64,000 bases of DNA from positions 55,632,291 to 55,696,290 of the forward strand of contig OX419755.1 in NCBI GenBank assembly GCA_948567375.1, read 5' to 3'. Position numbers and translations under genes: made by a program. The notes under the pieces are model-generated. The model saw only the letters and a program-made list of their open reading frames with translations. It did no database searches and was not told where the DNA came from. The stretch's first letter is position 1. Every line of letters begins with the position of its first letter. Below are positions 34,157-45,239 of the stretch, one piece after another. The stretch comes from Lunularia cruciata (lineage: Eukaryota > Streptophyta > Marchantiopsida > Lunulariales > Lunulariaceae).

Positions 34157-37100
34157 TGTGGTACCCACATTTTTCATTTTTTTTCAAGTTTTAAGGAAGA
34201 AGTGAGTTGGTAAAGCCAAAGAAAGGCTAAATAGAAAAGAAACATGAAGAAGCGCGTGTTTTGGTGTAAACCCAAAGTTGACCTTGGGTCAAAGTTAGAA
34301 GGACTCGGGTCAGACAAATAGAAGTATGAAGCCAAGGGCAGAGGACTTTGCATTGGGATGTGCAACCTGATCCAAAGAACCTATAACAACTTTTCCTTGG
34401 GTTTTGCTAATCAAGAAAGTACGTGGGAAGAAAGTGACTACCTTGGGTGGTACCAAGATGATCTTGAAAGTGATAGGAAACCAACCCATAGAATTGGTGG
34501 GTAAGCAAACAAATGACTGAAGAATGACCGATCAGCAAAGGACTATAAAATTGAGATTTTGTCAAGGAAGCACTGCAATGTCTAGAAGGTACCCTAATTC
34601 AAAGTTGACTCAAAGGAATGCAAACTGCAAATACGCAAGAAGAGTGTGTTAGAGTCTCGGGTTTGATCTTTCATAAGCAGAGAGTGAAGAAGCACACAAT
34701 AGCCTCAAAGAGAAATAATTAGAGTGTGGTGAGAAGTCTTGCAATTTGTTGATTAGATATAGTGGCAAGGATCAAAGTCTTGTCTAGACTTTGCATCACA
34801 TTTTTGGCTTGGAATTGGAATTTGAGCTTTCCAGGGTTCATGGTAGAAATTTTTGCTAGTAAATGTAAGGATGGGCCCAAGCACAAGGGAGAGAGAGGAA
34901 ATATGGCTTGATGGACTGAGTTGGATTGGAGATTAGTCTTGGGAAGAGAAGCTGGAGAGGTAGGCGGTGTCACTTTCTATTGGAAGTGTGATGCTTCAAA
35001 AGAAATTGCCAAGGTGAGGAACTCTTTTATTAGTCCTTGTACCAAGAATGAGTACAAGGTAGATAGTTACAAGGATCTAGTGTGAAGAGGGATTGTGAGC
35101 ACAATGATGGTTATGTTCAAGCAAATCACCTATGAACAATGCAACAAGCAATGATTTTCCATCAGATGTTTGCAAGAGAAGCAGTGGATTGGGCAAAGTG
35201 TTTGCACCAATGAGTAGGGCAAATGATCACCAATTAGAGAATGGATATGTTGTTCCACTACTTCATACCATTTATAGCCCACTTCTACTTTGGGCTCAAC
35301 CTGTCAAGCTTAGAGGAGATGGGACGGATGGTGTCCCATTTCACCCCAATTTGTGAAGAGATGCAGATGGAGATGAACAATATTTCATCGAGCGGGTTTG
35401 TGAAGGCGATGACTACTACCTAAAGATTAGGAAGGAGAAGATATTGGTAGTTGAAATCTCCATGCCAAGAAAGAGAAATAGACCCAAAGGACAAATCAGG
35501 CCGGACTAGCCTTAGAAGATACAAAGACTCAATCTGAAGCCCATACCAGTTGAAGTGAAAGATTTGACCTCCAAAGAAGAGTTGGAAGGAGAAATGGAGT
35601 CAAAGGAAGAAGCTTTAGGAGCCATAGATGGATTTACACTATAAAGTGAAGTGTCAAGCAGTGGCAGCGAGGGAGAAGCTAAAGTCCAGCAATCAAGAGA
35701 AGGTATTGCTAAAGAAGAAGAATAGGAGTTCCATGAGATGACCGACCATATGGAAGGAGGAGATAAGCCGTGTTTGGAGCTAGAAGATATAAATGTAGGA
35801 GAGAGTGCCTTGGTCTTTCTAAGGGTGGCAAGAATGAAGAGAAGTGCTCATGTGGTGGTTGTTAGACCAAGTAAAGTTGAGAACAAAGAAGGGTGAGACT
35901 TTGAAGATACAAAGATTGTGCCTTTAGGGTAAGGCACCAGCTGAAGAGATGCCTACCAGCAACAAAAGCAGACTAGAAAAGGAAGGAAGAGCTCATGGAG
36001 TTGAGTACCTATCAAAGATTGTATGTCCTTTGTTGGTGCTTTTGCAGCAGAAAAGAGTGGATCTAAGGAGCCAACATCCGGTAGTGAGGGATGAGTTGGA
36101 AATAGTGAAGAAGTGGAGTGAGGAGACTTTGGTGTTGAGGAGTAAGCTAACCCAAGGAGAGAAGGCAGTCAAAGAAATTTGGGCTGAAGTAGTTCTTCAA
36201 AAGAAAAGCTTAGAGGCTTTGCATGAGAGTTTTGCAAAATGTAGCAAAGAATTGAAGGAGCAAAAGGTGTTGGTCAAGATCATGAAACGAGAAGTTGTTG
36301 ATGTATGATTCAAGGTCATACACTCAAAGGCAATTACCAACATGATGGAACAAGAGCTGGAGAGTTTGAAGAAGAGCATGGCCAAGAAGGACCAAGCTTG
36401 TCAACAAGAATTGGCAGAACATACTCAAGAGGAAGAACAATTACAAGGGTTGCTGCAAGGAGTTGAAGGTCTATTAGTTCAATATGTGCAAAAGAAGGAG
36501 GTGTTGAAGGCTGAATTTGAAGACAAATTGAAAATGTATAAGAGTTGAGTACAAAATCTGAAGGGAAGCTGGAGGAAGCAAGATTGCATGACTTGAATGC
36601 TCATTGTGCATGAAACTCAGGATAGGAAGGCAAAAGATGAAGATATGAATAGTTTGATGATTTGCTTGAGAGATAGAGTAGATAGGAAGATGTTAGAGGT
36701 ACAAGAAAACGTCTATCTCATATTAGATTTTGTTAGATCAGATTTAGATAGACTTTGTAGTGAGATGAAGTTAAATACAAAGTCCAAAGTCATAGAAGTA
36801 GGAGTACATGTGTCTTTGGGTGAGTTACCTAAGACATTAGAGAAGAGTAGGTCGGAACATCAAGAAGTAGATAGATTACCCATGTCTGCAATTGTAGTTT
36901 AGAGTGAAGAAATAGTAGAAATAGAAGATGTAGGGGGTAGTATTAGAGAGACCCAAAGAATAAGAAATTCTTGAAGGAACATTGGGTTTGGAAGAAAAGT
37001 TAAGGTTGACATTGGATTGGATTAGTACCAGATTTGAGATTTGAAGAGTAAAGATGAAGAGGTGGTTTGTCATTTTGGATCTATAGGTTGGAAGAGTTTT

Positions 37101-37820
37101 TGTAGAATGGTATTTTTGTTAGTTAAATGTCAGTGTTTAGCCTATTTAAGGAGGCATTCATAGTGAAATTTTTTTCAATATTCATATTATTTAAGAGACA
37201 GAAAGCAAAGTGTTGAATCTCAATGCTCATCATTTAAGCTTAATTTTGAGTATCAAGTTTATGTTTATGTTTGTGAATGTTTGGAGAATTTCAAAGTGCA
37301 AGTCAATGTGCTTGTTGGATGTTAGATTCCATAGCGCTGATCTTCATTTTGTGTGTTTGATCCTGAGTGAAGTGTAATCCAAGCATTGCCTTGATAGATC
37401 TGAGAGGAATTATAGTGTTGGTAGTATTTTGCATTTGTGAGTGCAATTAAGTTTGATGTGAAGCAATTTTGATCAATGAAGTTGTGCCTTCAGTGGAAGG
37501 GTGGAACACAATTGTGAGGTGAGTTTGTTTTGCAATGAAATAGCCGTCCTAGGGAGAATTTGAATCATCACAATCAAGATTTGTTTGGACAGAATTTGAT
37601 AGAGTTGTGATTATGATAGTGATGTTTTGTGATGAGACTATGATCAATGCTTATTACTCTCTTTTGGGTGTGGTTTCTACCTAAGAGATTAAAGATCCAA
37701 CCAAGAAGAACTACATTGGGATTGTTTTACTTTGTATTTGATCATTTCTGACTCTCATTTTTGTGGGAATGAGCTTTACTTACTGATTACCGCAAAAGTG
37801 ATACTTGTCAAGTTGTCACA
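34157..37820 (+). repeat. E4 3' LTR (3.7 kb)
   Basis: From TGTGGTACCCACA to GTTGTCACA. It is collinear with the solo LTR at 49430-53206 and with the 5' LTR outside its insert. CpG sites that survive in the solo LTR are mostly TpG or CpA here. Confidence 0.88.
34735..37030 (+). pseudogene. LTR-borne coiled-coil ORF, copy in the E4 3' LTR
   Basis: A decayed copy of the ORF in the solo LTR. Blocks include RLDIVARIKVLSRLCITFLA, WTELDWRLVLGREAG, FIAHFYFGLNLSSLEEMGRM (35270-35340), and the C-terminal coiled coil 35949-36902 (RSKLTQGEKAVKE, QELESLKKSMAKKDQA, CLRDRVDRKMLEVQENVYL, SLGELPKTLEKSRSEH). The order of blocks is identical to the other copies. There are several stops and frameshifts. The ATG region is not clear in this copy. 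Confidence 0.6.
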
Positions 37821-40105
37821 AATAGTCATGGTCATTCCTTCAAATCCCAATGTCTTCATGATTCCCTTGGTCATTATATGACCAAAGACCCTGAGTCTAT
37901 GCAACAATTTGGGATGACATTGCCCTTGATTTTTATAGAAATATTACAATTGTAGCCTTTGGTATAATACTTGAGACTTGGTGACAATGTATCCCCTATG
38001 AAACAAAAGAAACTATAGAAATTTTTGTTGAAAATGTTGCCCATAGTTTGCTTCATAGAACCACTCATCAAAAAAGCATCCCAAGCCTTGTCTCCTCCTT
38101 GGCAAAGTCTTGTAGAGTTGTCCACCCCTCCAGCTATGAGTAGCTTGCATCTTCCACCTTAGGGACACCTACAAACCTTCCATTTAGGAAGCTCCTTCAC
38201 TACTCCTAGAGATGTCTTGTAAGGTAATGTTGGCTTTTACATTAGCCAAGTCAATCATGATGTCATAATTGTGTATTTCAAAAGTGGGTGGTTTCCTTGC
38301 AAGAGTGTAAAACATAAGGATGGTTGCCTTGTACATTTTCAAGACCAATTGAGTAGTTTCTTTGCACATGGTGTCTTCATTTGAACCGTTAGAGTAGCTC
38401 TCAAAGGTGGAAGCTCAATACCAATACCTCATATGCATTGAAGTGGGTTGTAAGGAAGATGGTTGCATCTTCAATAGCACTTCCATAGATAGGGAATGCT
38501 TCTCCCAAAACAGAAACATTTTCTACTTTGATGAAATGCACAGTCTCATTAGACCCACCATTGTTGTGTGGGTCATTGGGTATGGATGATTGTCAAGTTT
38601 AGGTTATTAAGTTCCTAAAGTCCAAATATTATGTCATTGTGTGAGGACTAGAGCAAAATGCACAATGGGCGGGCATGTTGAGACATTGATTTGCATATTG
38701 ATTCTCACAACAAATGTGATAGCATATATTGGGCCTAGGTAGTCCTTGTCCTTGGCTGTTTTCCCATCCACCTTGGAAGGGTGGGTCATACAAGTGTTGG
38801 TTGAATTTGTTCTACTACAAAACTACATCTACGTCATGCATCCCTTCTTCTTGGGGTTCATGGTATCTTTGTAGTGTTTTGTAGTTTGCCATGACGTGCC
38901 CGTACCTTCCATAATGGACATAAAAATTTGGAATGATTGGAGTAGAAAATTGAGCATTAGTATGGTCATGTCCCAAATAGCAAGTGCACAAATTTTTTCC
39001 CTTGCAGCATTATTCATGAGGTTTCTCTATTGGGGTTGGTGTGCTAGATGAATATTCTCCAATTATTCTAACTTGACTAAGATATCCTCCATTTTAGTGG
39101 TTGTTATGAGTAGTAAGGGAATTGTGGGAGCACATAGAGGTACAAAAGCTCCAAGAGGAATGATAGGGGAAACTATAAGTAGGTAGTTGTATATGAACAT
39201 TGCTTGTAAACTGTATATGGGCCCAGTGTAGTAGGGAGGACTTCTCCCATAGAAATGGCTAGATTGGGGAAAACCATGAGTAGCAACATAAGGATTATGC
39301 ATTATAATTCCTTTCCTAGTATTGTAGAGCAAGGGCTTGGTAAAGTTATATCCTGCTTGTTAGCTTGAGCTCAATAGTGTGCTTCCTTGAAGGCCTAAGT
39401 GAGATTTGCAGCCTTGTTATAGATGATAAATTTTTGAATATCCTTGGGTAGAGCATCCTAAACCAATTGAGGGATGTCGTAGGTTCTTGAGTTGGGGTTA
39501 TCATGGATGCTATATATTGGAATCTTTGAATAAATGCCTATATGGTTTCATTGTGTCCTTTGTGTGACCATTTTATTTTATTTTGTCCCTTAGTTGTTCT
39601 CATTGTTTAGGCAAGATGTATTCACGTCACCCTTCTGCTTGTTTCAAAGCATAGCCTTGCTCCTCATGGTGGAGCAAGGCTGCTAGTGTTGTGCAATTCC
39701 AATGAAGCATTGCTTGATCTGTTGAGCCATCGTTGAATTGTCCACAATGTTGTGTGCCATACATACATTCTTAAACATTTTCAAGAATGACTCAAATCTT
39801 ATTGTCTGGTGATTACTATTGTACCCAAAGGTATGCAATTGATTTTGCCCTCTGAGTTTGAAGTCATCATAGTTGGAGCTGCCAAAACTATAGGTGTTGG
39901 AGTGGTGAATGGTGTTGTTGGCTATGATGCCAAAGTAGAGAGTATCACTTGGGCAAAAGTGCTTGCCATCAAAAAAATTGGTACTTGAAGCTAGGAGTTT
40001 GTAATGTTGTTGGTAAAATAGCATGACACTTCTCTTGGATTCAAAAGTCTCTTGAAAGGTGATGCATCTTCTTGATTGAAAGTAATAGTTTTTTCATAGA
40101 CAAGG
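37821..40105 (-). mobile_element. E5: gag-protease fragment of a long Ty3/gypsy element (left part)
   Basis: The minus-strand translation (right to left) gives a gag frame continuing from 56471 across the E3 insertion (HLVYEKTITFNQEDASPFKR at 40100-40045). It then shows a zinc knuckle with Cys changed to Tyr (YVHYGRYGHVMANY near 38920-38880), further Cys-rich knuckles near 38740-38640, MIDLANVKANITLQDI near 38250 (like E4's pre-protease block), and a protease with intact VIPNCCIDSGS at about 37915-37880. The pol part is absent: the fragment is cut at 37820 by E4. It is probably a relative of E4. Frames are broken by many stops. Confidence 0.65.
40101..40105. other. E3 target-site duplication, left copy
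   Basis: CAAGG, identical to 56471-56475. Removing 40106-56475 rejoins the E5 gag frame (EVPHLV to HLVYEKTITF). Confidence 0.9.
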
Positions 40106-40669
40106 TGTAATACTCCGAGGACAAGAGATACAAGAGAGAAAACACAAGTTTCACACTCAATACTTTGATGCCCCAAAGGAGCACCTTCTCTTTATAATAT
40201 CAAAGAGGATCCCCTCAAAGGAAGTTTCACCCTTGGATTAGATACATGGATTGGTGACCTGTCAGCAAGCTCCATCCTTGGATTAGTTGTTTGGATGGGT
40301 GACATGTCAATCCTTGTCCTACCTAGTCGATCAAACAAGTTTGACCAAAGGGAATCTTCCTATGGGAAGCTCAAAATTGCATAGATAAGGTACCATTAGA
40401 AAGCTCTCAATGAGACAAATCATAGGGGGAGAAGGCAAGCCTCTTTCTATTAGGGGGAAGGACTCTCCCATTTTTAAGGCCTAATTCATCCATTTAGGCC
40501 TCCAAAATTGGCTCTAAAGTTTTTTGGCTATTTTTGGCTTTTGCCTTATTAGTAGAAGTACCTTTTTGGAGACACTTTGTCTTCCTAGCCTATTGTACAC
40601 AACATACTTCTAGATGTTACCAAGCTAATTTCCAACTCCAAATAATATGTCTAGCTACTTTTTTATAGA
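40106..40669 (-). repeat. E3 3' LTR
   Basis: Plus-strand end TGTAATACTCCGAGG; the other end is mutated ('cttttttataga' against 'cttgtattaca' in the 5' LTR). About 564 bp. It lacks the 110-bp segment inserted in the 5' LTR. Confidence 0.85.
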
Positions 40670-40684
40670 CCTCCCCCTTTTAAG
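40670..40684 (-). other. E3 polypurine tract
   Basis: The plus strand 'cctcccccttttaag' is 'cttaaaagggggagg' on the element strand, directly upstream of the 3' LTR. Confidence 0.75.
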
Positions 40685-40699
40685 ACACAACGTCCTCAT

Positions 40700-41193
40700 T
40701 GTGAAGTTGTTACTCAAAAGATTGAACTAACACTGGTGTGTTGGACAAGTTGGCTGGTGGCTCCCATGTTGCCTCATATAATGCCCTTTCCAATGGACCA
40801 GATATTCTATACACCGATGGCAAGTACCACAGATGCATTTCTGGAGAATGTGTTTGACATCATATTCCTCTACCTCATCAATAATTGTTGGACAAGGTCA
40901 ACTTTCTTGGATGGAAGAGAAGTGGGATGGCCAAGAAGCATATCAATGGAAGAAGGAAACATGAAACACCAGGTGGATCTTCATATGTGGCAGTAGCTCG
41001 AGGTGATAGGCCATGGTGCCGATGCAATGAAGGATAGAGAAAGGTCCAATAAAACAAAGTTTAAGCTTATGAGGACCAACTAACTTAAGTTTGGTGGTTG
41101 ACAGCCAGACTAGATCTCCTACATTGAACTCCATGTATTGCAATGTGCATTTGCATACTACTTCTACTGATTTTGGGCAAGTTGCAACTTGTG
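40700..41193 (-). pseudogene. E3 integrase C-terminus and chromodomain
   Basis: The minus strand reads MEFNVGDLVWLSTTKLKLVG (41135-41080) and FIGPFSILHCIGTMAYHLEL, the GPY/F-type integrase tail. Then comes EEYDVKHILQKC and YLVHWKGHYMRQHGS (about 40890-40770), a chromodomain with the usual YLVxWKGY core. It is cut at 41193 by E2 and resumes at 46829. Confidence 0.8.
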
Positions 41194-41615
41194 TGTAAAA
41201 GACCGAAACCGAGGAGAGAAATAGGAGAACGGAACCTCACATTGGGACACTTGAATGAGGAGAAACTCCGAATGCCTAGCATGAGCTTCGGCCTTGGTAT
41301 TTATAGGTAGCATACAAGACTCTTGAAGCTTCTCAAGAAGCTTCCTTGAGCCGCTTTCTTGGAGTGCAAGCCAAGTTAACTAGGAAGCTTCTCAAGAAGC
41401 TTCCTTCTAGAAGCCGCCTACTTGGCATACAAGCTAAGCTAGTTAGAAGCTTCTAGAAGCTTCCTTCTAGAAGCTACCTGCTTAGGGTGCAAGTTAACTA
41501 GTTGGGAAGCTTCCCAAGAAGCTTCTTAGATGCTTCTAGAATATTCTAGGCTATTTGTCTTATTCTCTACTTCGTAAGCCCGACTAACTTTGTCTCTAAA
41601 CTCCATATTGTTACA
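41194..41615 (-). repeat. E2 3' LTR
   Basis: 422 bp; the plus strand runs TGTAAAAGACCG to CATATTGTTACA. It is nearly identical to 46408-46828. It contains repeated 'gaagcttctcaagaagcttc' and 'agaagcttctagaagcttcc' blocks that are strong local palindromes. Confidence 0.92.
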
Positions 41616-41632
41616 TATTCTCCCGCCGCTAG
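41616..41632 (-). other. E2 polypurine tract
   Basis: Element-strand sequence AGCGGCGGGAGAATA precedes the 3' LTR. E1 has the matching AGCAGTGGGGAAATA, which shows CpG loss in E1. Confidence 0.7.
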
Positions 41633-41689
41633 TTGGTGACATCCTCGTTGCCAGTAAAGCTTCAAAGTCCTTGATGGCCATATGTGCAT

Positions 41690-42500
41690 TCTGGAGGTGA
41701 GAAAGAGGTTCCTATGTGGCATCATGAAGGGGATACCCTTTCCAAAGGACCTTGTACTCCGTATGTTGGCGACGGCCTCGTTGAATATGGCGACGCGCAA
41801 GGATACGATAAACTTTGTACTCCTCATGATCATTGATAGGGATAGGAAGAGGAGGAGGTTGGACTCGAGAAGAAAAGGAAGAAGGGTCATAAACAAAGGG
41901 TTTTAACTTGGAAACATGAAAGAAAGGATGGATATGCATGTGACAAGGTAAGGCAAGTCGATAAGCAACAGAAGAGATAATGTGGGTGATATCAAAGGGT
42001 CTTATCCAATTAGGAGCAAGTTTACGAACTTGGGTATCAAGTGGGAGAGAGAGGTTACTAGAGGATAGCATGACTTTATCACCAACTTCAAAGGTGAGAT
42101 CACGACGATGATGGTCCACATATTGTTTTTGGCAATTCTGAGCAACAAGGAGGTGAGATTTGGCTTGTTGGAGAGATTGGGATATAGTGGTCAAGAATGT
42201 AGAAGTATGAGGAACCTAAGAGAGAGGGGGAGCAAGAAGAGAATCTGGAACAAGCAGATCTTGGCCAAAATTGAGAAAGAAGGGAGAAAATCCAGTGCTT
42301 GCCTATTTGGAATTGTTGTAGGCAAATTTTGCAGCTGCAAGACATTCATCCCAGTTGGTATGGTGGACATTGACAAAGGACCGCAACATATCCTCCAATG
42401 TACGATTGGCACGTTCGGTTTTTCCATCAGTTTGAGGATGATAGGCCGTGGATAAAGCAAGCTTGGTGCCAAGTATCTGGAAGAGTGCTTGCCAAAACTT
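41690..42500 (-). pseudogene. E2 integrase C-terminus and chromodomain
   Basis: The frame at 42194-41712 (minus) has FEVGDKVMLSSSNLSL, the FHVSKLKPF block, and INDHEEYKVYRILARRHIQR with TEYKVLWKGYPLHDATW, a clear chromodomain that would target integration to heterochromatin. The upstream frame at about 42345-42500 includes the end of the catalytic core (STAYHPQTDGKTERANRT-like block). Few lesions are present. Confidence 0.85.
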
Positions 42501-43157
42501 CCTTGTAAATCAAGGATCTCGGTCAAAGATGAGTACATGTGGCATCCCATGATGCTTGAAGACATTGTCAAAGTAGATTTGCGCTAAGGTTGGAGCATCC
42601 ACGGTATCACAGGTTGGTGCCAAGTGGATTTGCTTACTAAGCTTATCCACAAACACCACAATTACGGTGTGTCCTTGTTTTGTCTTTGGCAAGGATGTGA
42701 TGAGATCCAAGCTCACATGCTCCCAACGAGCGGATGGAATGGCGAGTGGTTGAAGGATTCCACTCGGCTTCTGGTTGTTGGCCTTGTTCCGTTGGCAACT
42801 TTCACATGATCAAATGAAGTCTCAAACATCTTGTGTCATGTTGGGCCACCACCATTGGCGTTGGAGGGTGCCCAAGGTCTTGTCCACTCCCATATGATCA
42901 GCTATTGGTAAATCATGGGCTTCTTGAAGGCGCACAAGTTGAAGATCACCTTTGGCTGGAACATAGATCTGGTCTGCATGGAATAAAAGGCCTTCCTTGA
43001 AAGAGAAGGTGTTGTACTCCTTGTCGCGTGCTGTCAAACGACCGTGTACCATTTGGAAGAAGGGATCTTGTTGTAGAGCTGATTGAAACTCATTATGGAC
43101 CTTAGGGTCAATGGACACCGTTGTAATTGCCGTCGTGATGAGAGGAAGATCCTTCAA
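42501..43157 (-). pseudogene. E2 integrase zinc finger and catalytic core
   Basis: The zinc-finger part shows AHDLPIADHMGVDKTLGTLQ and RQWWWPNM (42945-42840). The core shows SLDLITSLPKTKQGHTVIVV with the first Asp (42715-42660) and HGMPHVLIFDRDP with the second Asp (42550-42510). E1 has lost exactly this block. A stop near 42820 and one near 42508 break the frame. Confidence 0.85.
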
Positions 43158-43250
43158 ATCAAGTCATTGTGATAGAGCATCGGGGATGACATGGAACCAA
43201 CCTGGTTTGTACTCAAGTTTGATGTCAAACAATTGGAGTTGCTCTTCCCA

Positions 43251-43811
43251 TCAATGATGCCGACTCTTCATGTGCTCCAAGTGTAAGGTCTGCAACAATG
43301 GTTTGTGATCAGTTTGCATGATCACTTGTTTCCCCAAGAGATAATGCCTCCATACCTTGGTGGCATATACCATTGCAAGTTGTTCCCGATCTTGAGCAGA
43401 GTAATTTCTTTCAGCTGTATTTAGTCGGCGAGACACAAAGGCAATAGGATGTAGTCCATCTGGAAATTCTTGTTGCAACACAGCTCCAATTGCAAAGTTA
43501 GAAGCATCAAAATCAACCACAAAAGGTAGTTGAGGATCATATGGTTGAAGAATAGGTCTTGAAGACACCATATGCTTTAACTTCTGGAATGCTTCTTCAT
43601 GCTTGGTGGTCCACTGGAAGCTCGAGTTCTTTCCCAAGGGGTCAGTCAATGGTGCAGCCACGTGAGCATAATAGTGGAACCGTTGGTAAAAACTGGCCAA
43701 TCCATTGAATGCTCGTACTTCTGTAGCATCCTTTGGGGTAGGCCAATCAGTAATGTTCTTGATCTTCTCTTCTTCCATCTTGATCCCCTCTAATGAGATC
43801 TTATGACCCAA
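43251..43811 (-). pseudogene. E2 RNase H
   Basis: Open for 186 codons: MGHKISLEGIKMEEEKIKNI, FNGLASFYQRF, VVDFDASNFAIGAVLQQEF (with the RNase H Asp), AERNYSAQDREQLAMVYATK (with Glu) and MQTDHKPLLQTLHL (with Asp). These are the signatures of Ty3/gypsy RNase H. A stop at 43250 ends the frame early. Confidence 0.9.
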
Positions 43812-43868
43812 GAAGGTAACCTCCTTCTACCAAAAAGCACACTTTGACTTCTTGCAGTAAAATTTCCA

Positions 43869-44575
43869 CTATCGTAGTCGTCTTAGGACTTCTCGCACAT
43901 GATTCCTATGTTCTGCCTCTGTCCTACTATAGATTAAGATATCATCTAAGAACACTACCACGGACTGATCCAATAGTCCCTCCAACACCCGATGCATCTG
44001 ATCCATGAAGACTACTGGAGCATTAGTGAGTCCGAATAGTAGAACTCTCCACTCAAAATGTCCATACCTTGTGCGAAAAGCAGTCTTTTGCACGTCCTCT
44101 CCTTCAATAGGAATTTGCCAATAGCCGCTACGAAGATCCAGCTTGGAAAAGTAGCATGCTCTACTTAATTGGTCAAGCAGGTCGTCAATCCAAGGCAAAG
44201 GATATGCATTCTTCACAGTTTTCTTATTAAGCCCACGGTAATCAATATAGAAACAAAGTCCTCCATCCTTCTTTGGAACAAATAGTACCGGTGCTCCCCA
44301 CGGAGAGGTACTATGTCGTATGAAATCCTTCTCTAACAACTCTGTAAGTGTTGTTCGCAACTCCTCCAATTCCTTTGGTGAGAGCTGATAGATTGGTCTA
44401 CTCACTGGAGTACTCCTTGGCAATAACTCAATCTTGAAGGGCATACCTCGATCAGAGGGTAATCCCTTTGGCAGATCATCCAAAAACACATCTGCAAACT
44501 CCTGAACTATCCGATCAACCGTTGCTTGATGCGGCACCTAGCCCTCCTCAGATTGTTCTTGTGCAATCGGCTTGA
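43869..44575 (-). pseudogene. E2 reverse transcriptase
   Basis: Open for 222 codons: [75 protein letters not shown] (first catalytic Asp) and [12 protein letters not shown] (the FLDD form of YxDD). The motif set is intact. A stop joins it to the RNase H frame at about 43865-43812, so the polyprotein is interrupted there. Confidence 0.93.
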
Positions 44576-44858
44576 TCCACACCGTGAATACAGACTTATC
44601 TTCCTCCAAAGCTTGCTCTATGGCTGCTTCATTAACAAACTTCCCTTCTAGGGACTCATCTCTCTTCCAAGCTTGCTCCATGGTTGCCTTCCTGGCAAAC
44701 TTCCCATCTTGGGACTCATCTCCCTTCCAGATTTGCTCTATGGCTACCTTCTTGACAAACTTCCCATCTTAGGACTGACTATTCTTAGGTGTCTTACTCA
44801 GAGGTGCCAGACAACCTAATCGGAAATTCCTACCTTGGTGTTGTACTTGAATTTGGCG

Positions 44859-45212
44859 TCAGGTCCAATCAAATTGAACCTTATGACATTCAAGCCAAGG
44901 TAGACCCAGAATGATATCATAGTGCAGAGGTGCCACTACAAACCTCATACACTCCAAATACTCCTTCCCAATCTTGAAGGTAACAGGATGCAAGGTGCGG
45001 AATGCAAAACCCTTTCTACCATCTGCCATCATCAAACTACTTCCAATCACTACCTTGATAGGAATACTCAATTCCTTTGCTACTTGCATAGACATGCAAT
45101 TCTCTGAACTTCTAGAATCAACCAAAATTCTACAACCCCAATTAGATATCATACCTTGCAAGTGAAGCAGACTTGCATAAGTCGAGCCTTCAATCCCATT
45201 GGAACTAATCAA
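44859..45212 (-). pseudogene. E2 aspartic protease
   Basis: Open for 117 codons with CRILVDSRSSENCMSMQVAK at about 45135-45080 and YDIILGLPWLECHKVQFDW at the end. The active-site triad reads Asp-Ser-Arg where the family has Asp-Ser/Thr-Gly, so the protease is probably dead although the frame is intact. The change fits a single G-to-A transition. A repeat block of about 60 bases ('caagcttgctc') recurs three times at 44608-44770, between protease and reverse transcriptase. Confidence 0.85.
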
Positions 45213-45239
45213 GCTCCCAGTAGGCGGCTCGAAATCTCC

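Larger units (their letters stand above)
23027..37820 (+). mobile_element. E4: Ty3/gypsy element with tRNA-Asp primer site and very long LTRs
   Basis: A 14.8-kb element: 5' LTR 23027-27903, primer site 27911-27928, gag about 28540-30060, protease 30360-31000, reverse transcriptase/RNase H 31540-32790, integrase 32830-33910, purine tract, 3' LTR 34157-37820. The primer type and the domain order suggest the Athila/Tat (OTA) branch; no chromodomain is seen. Both LTRs start TGTGGTACCCACA and end TTGT(T/C)ACA. The LTRs carry a long sense ORF (see separate entries). The flanking 5-mers (GATAT, AATAG) do not match, so the target-site duplication is lost or the ends were rearranged. All coding domains contain stops. 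Confidence 0.9.

Noticed and set aside
40170-40700. Possible CRISPR-like or satellite array from repeated 'cttggat' blocks
   Set aside because: The repeats are part of the E3 LTR and recur only in its LTR copies; there is no regular repeat-spacer spacing.
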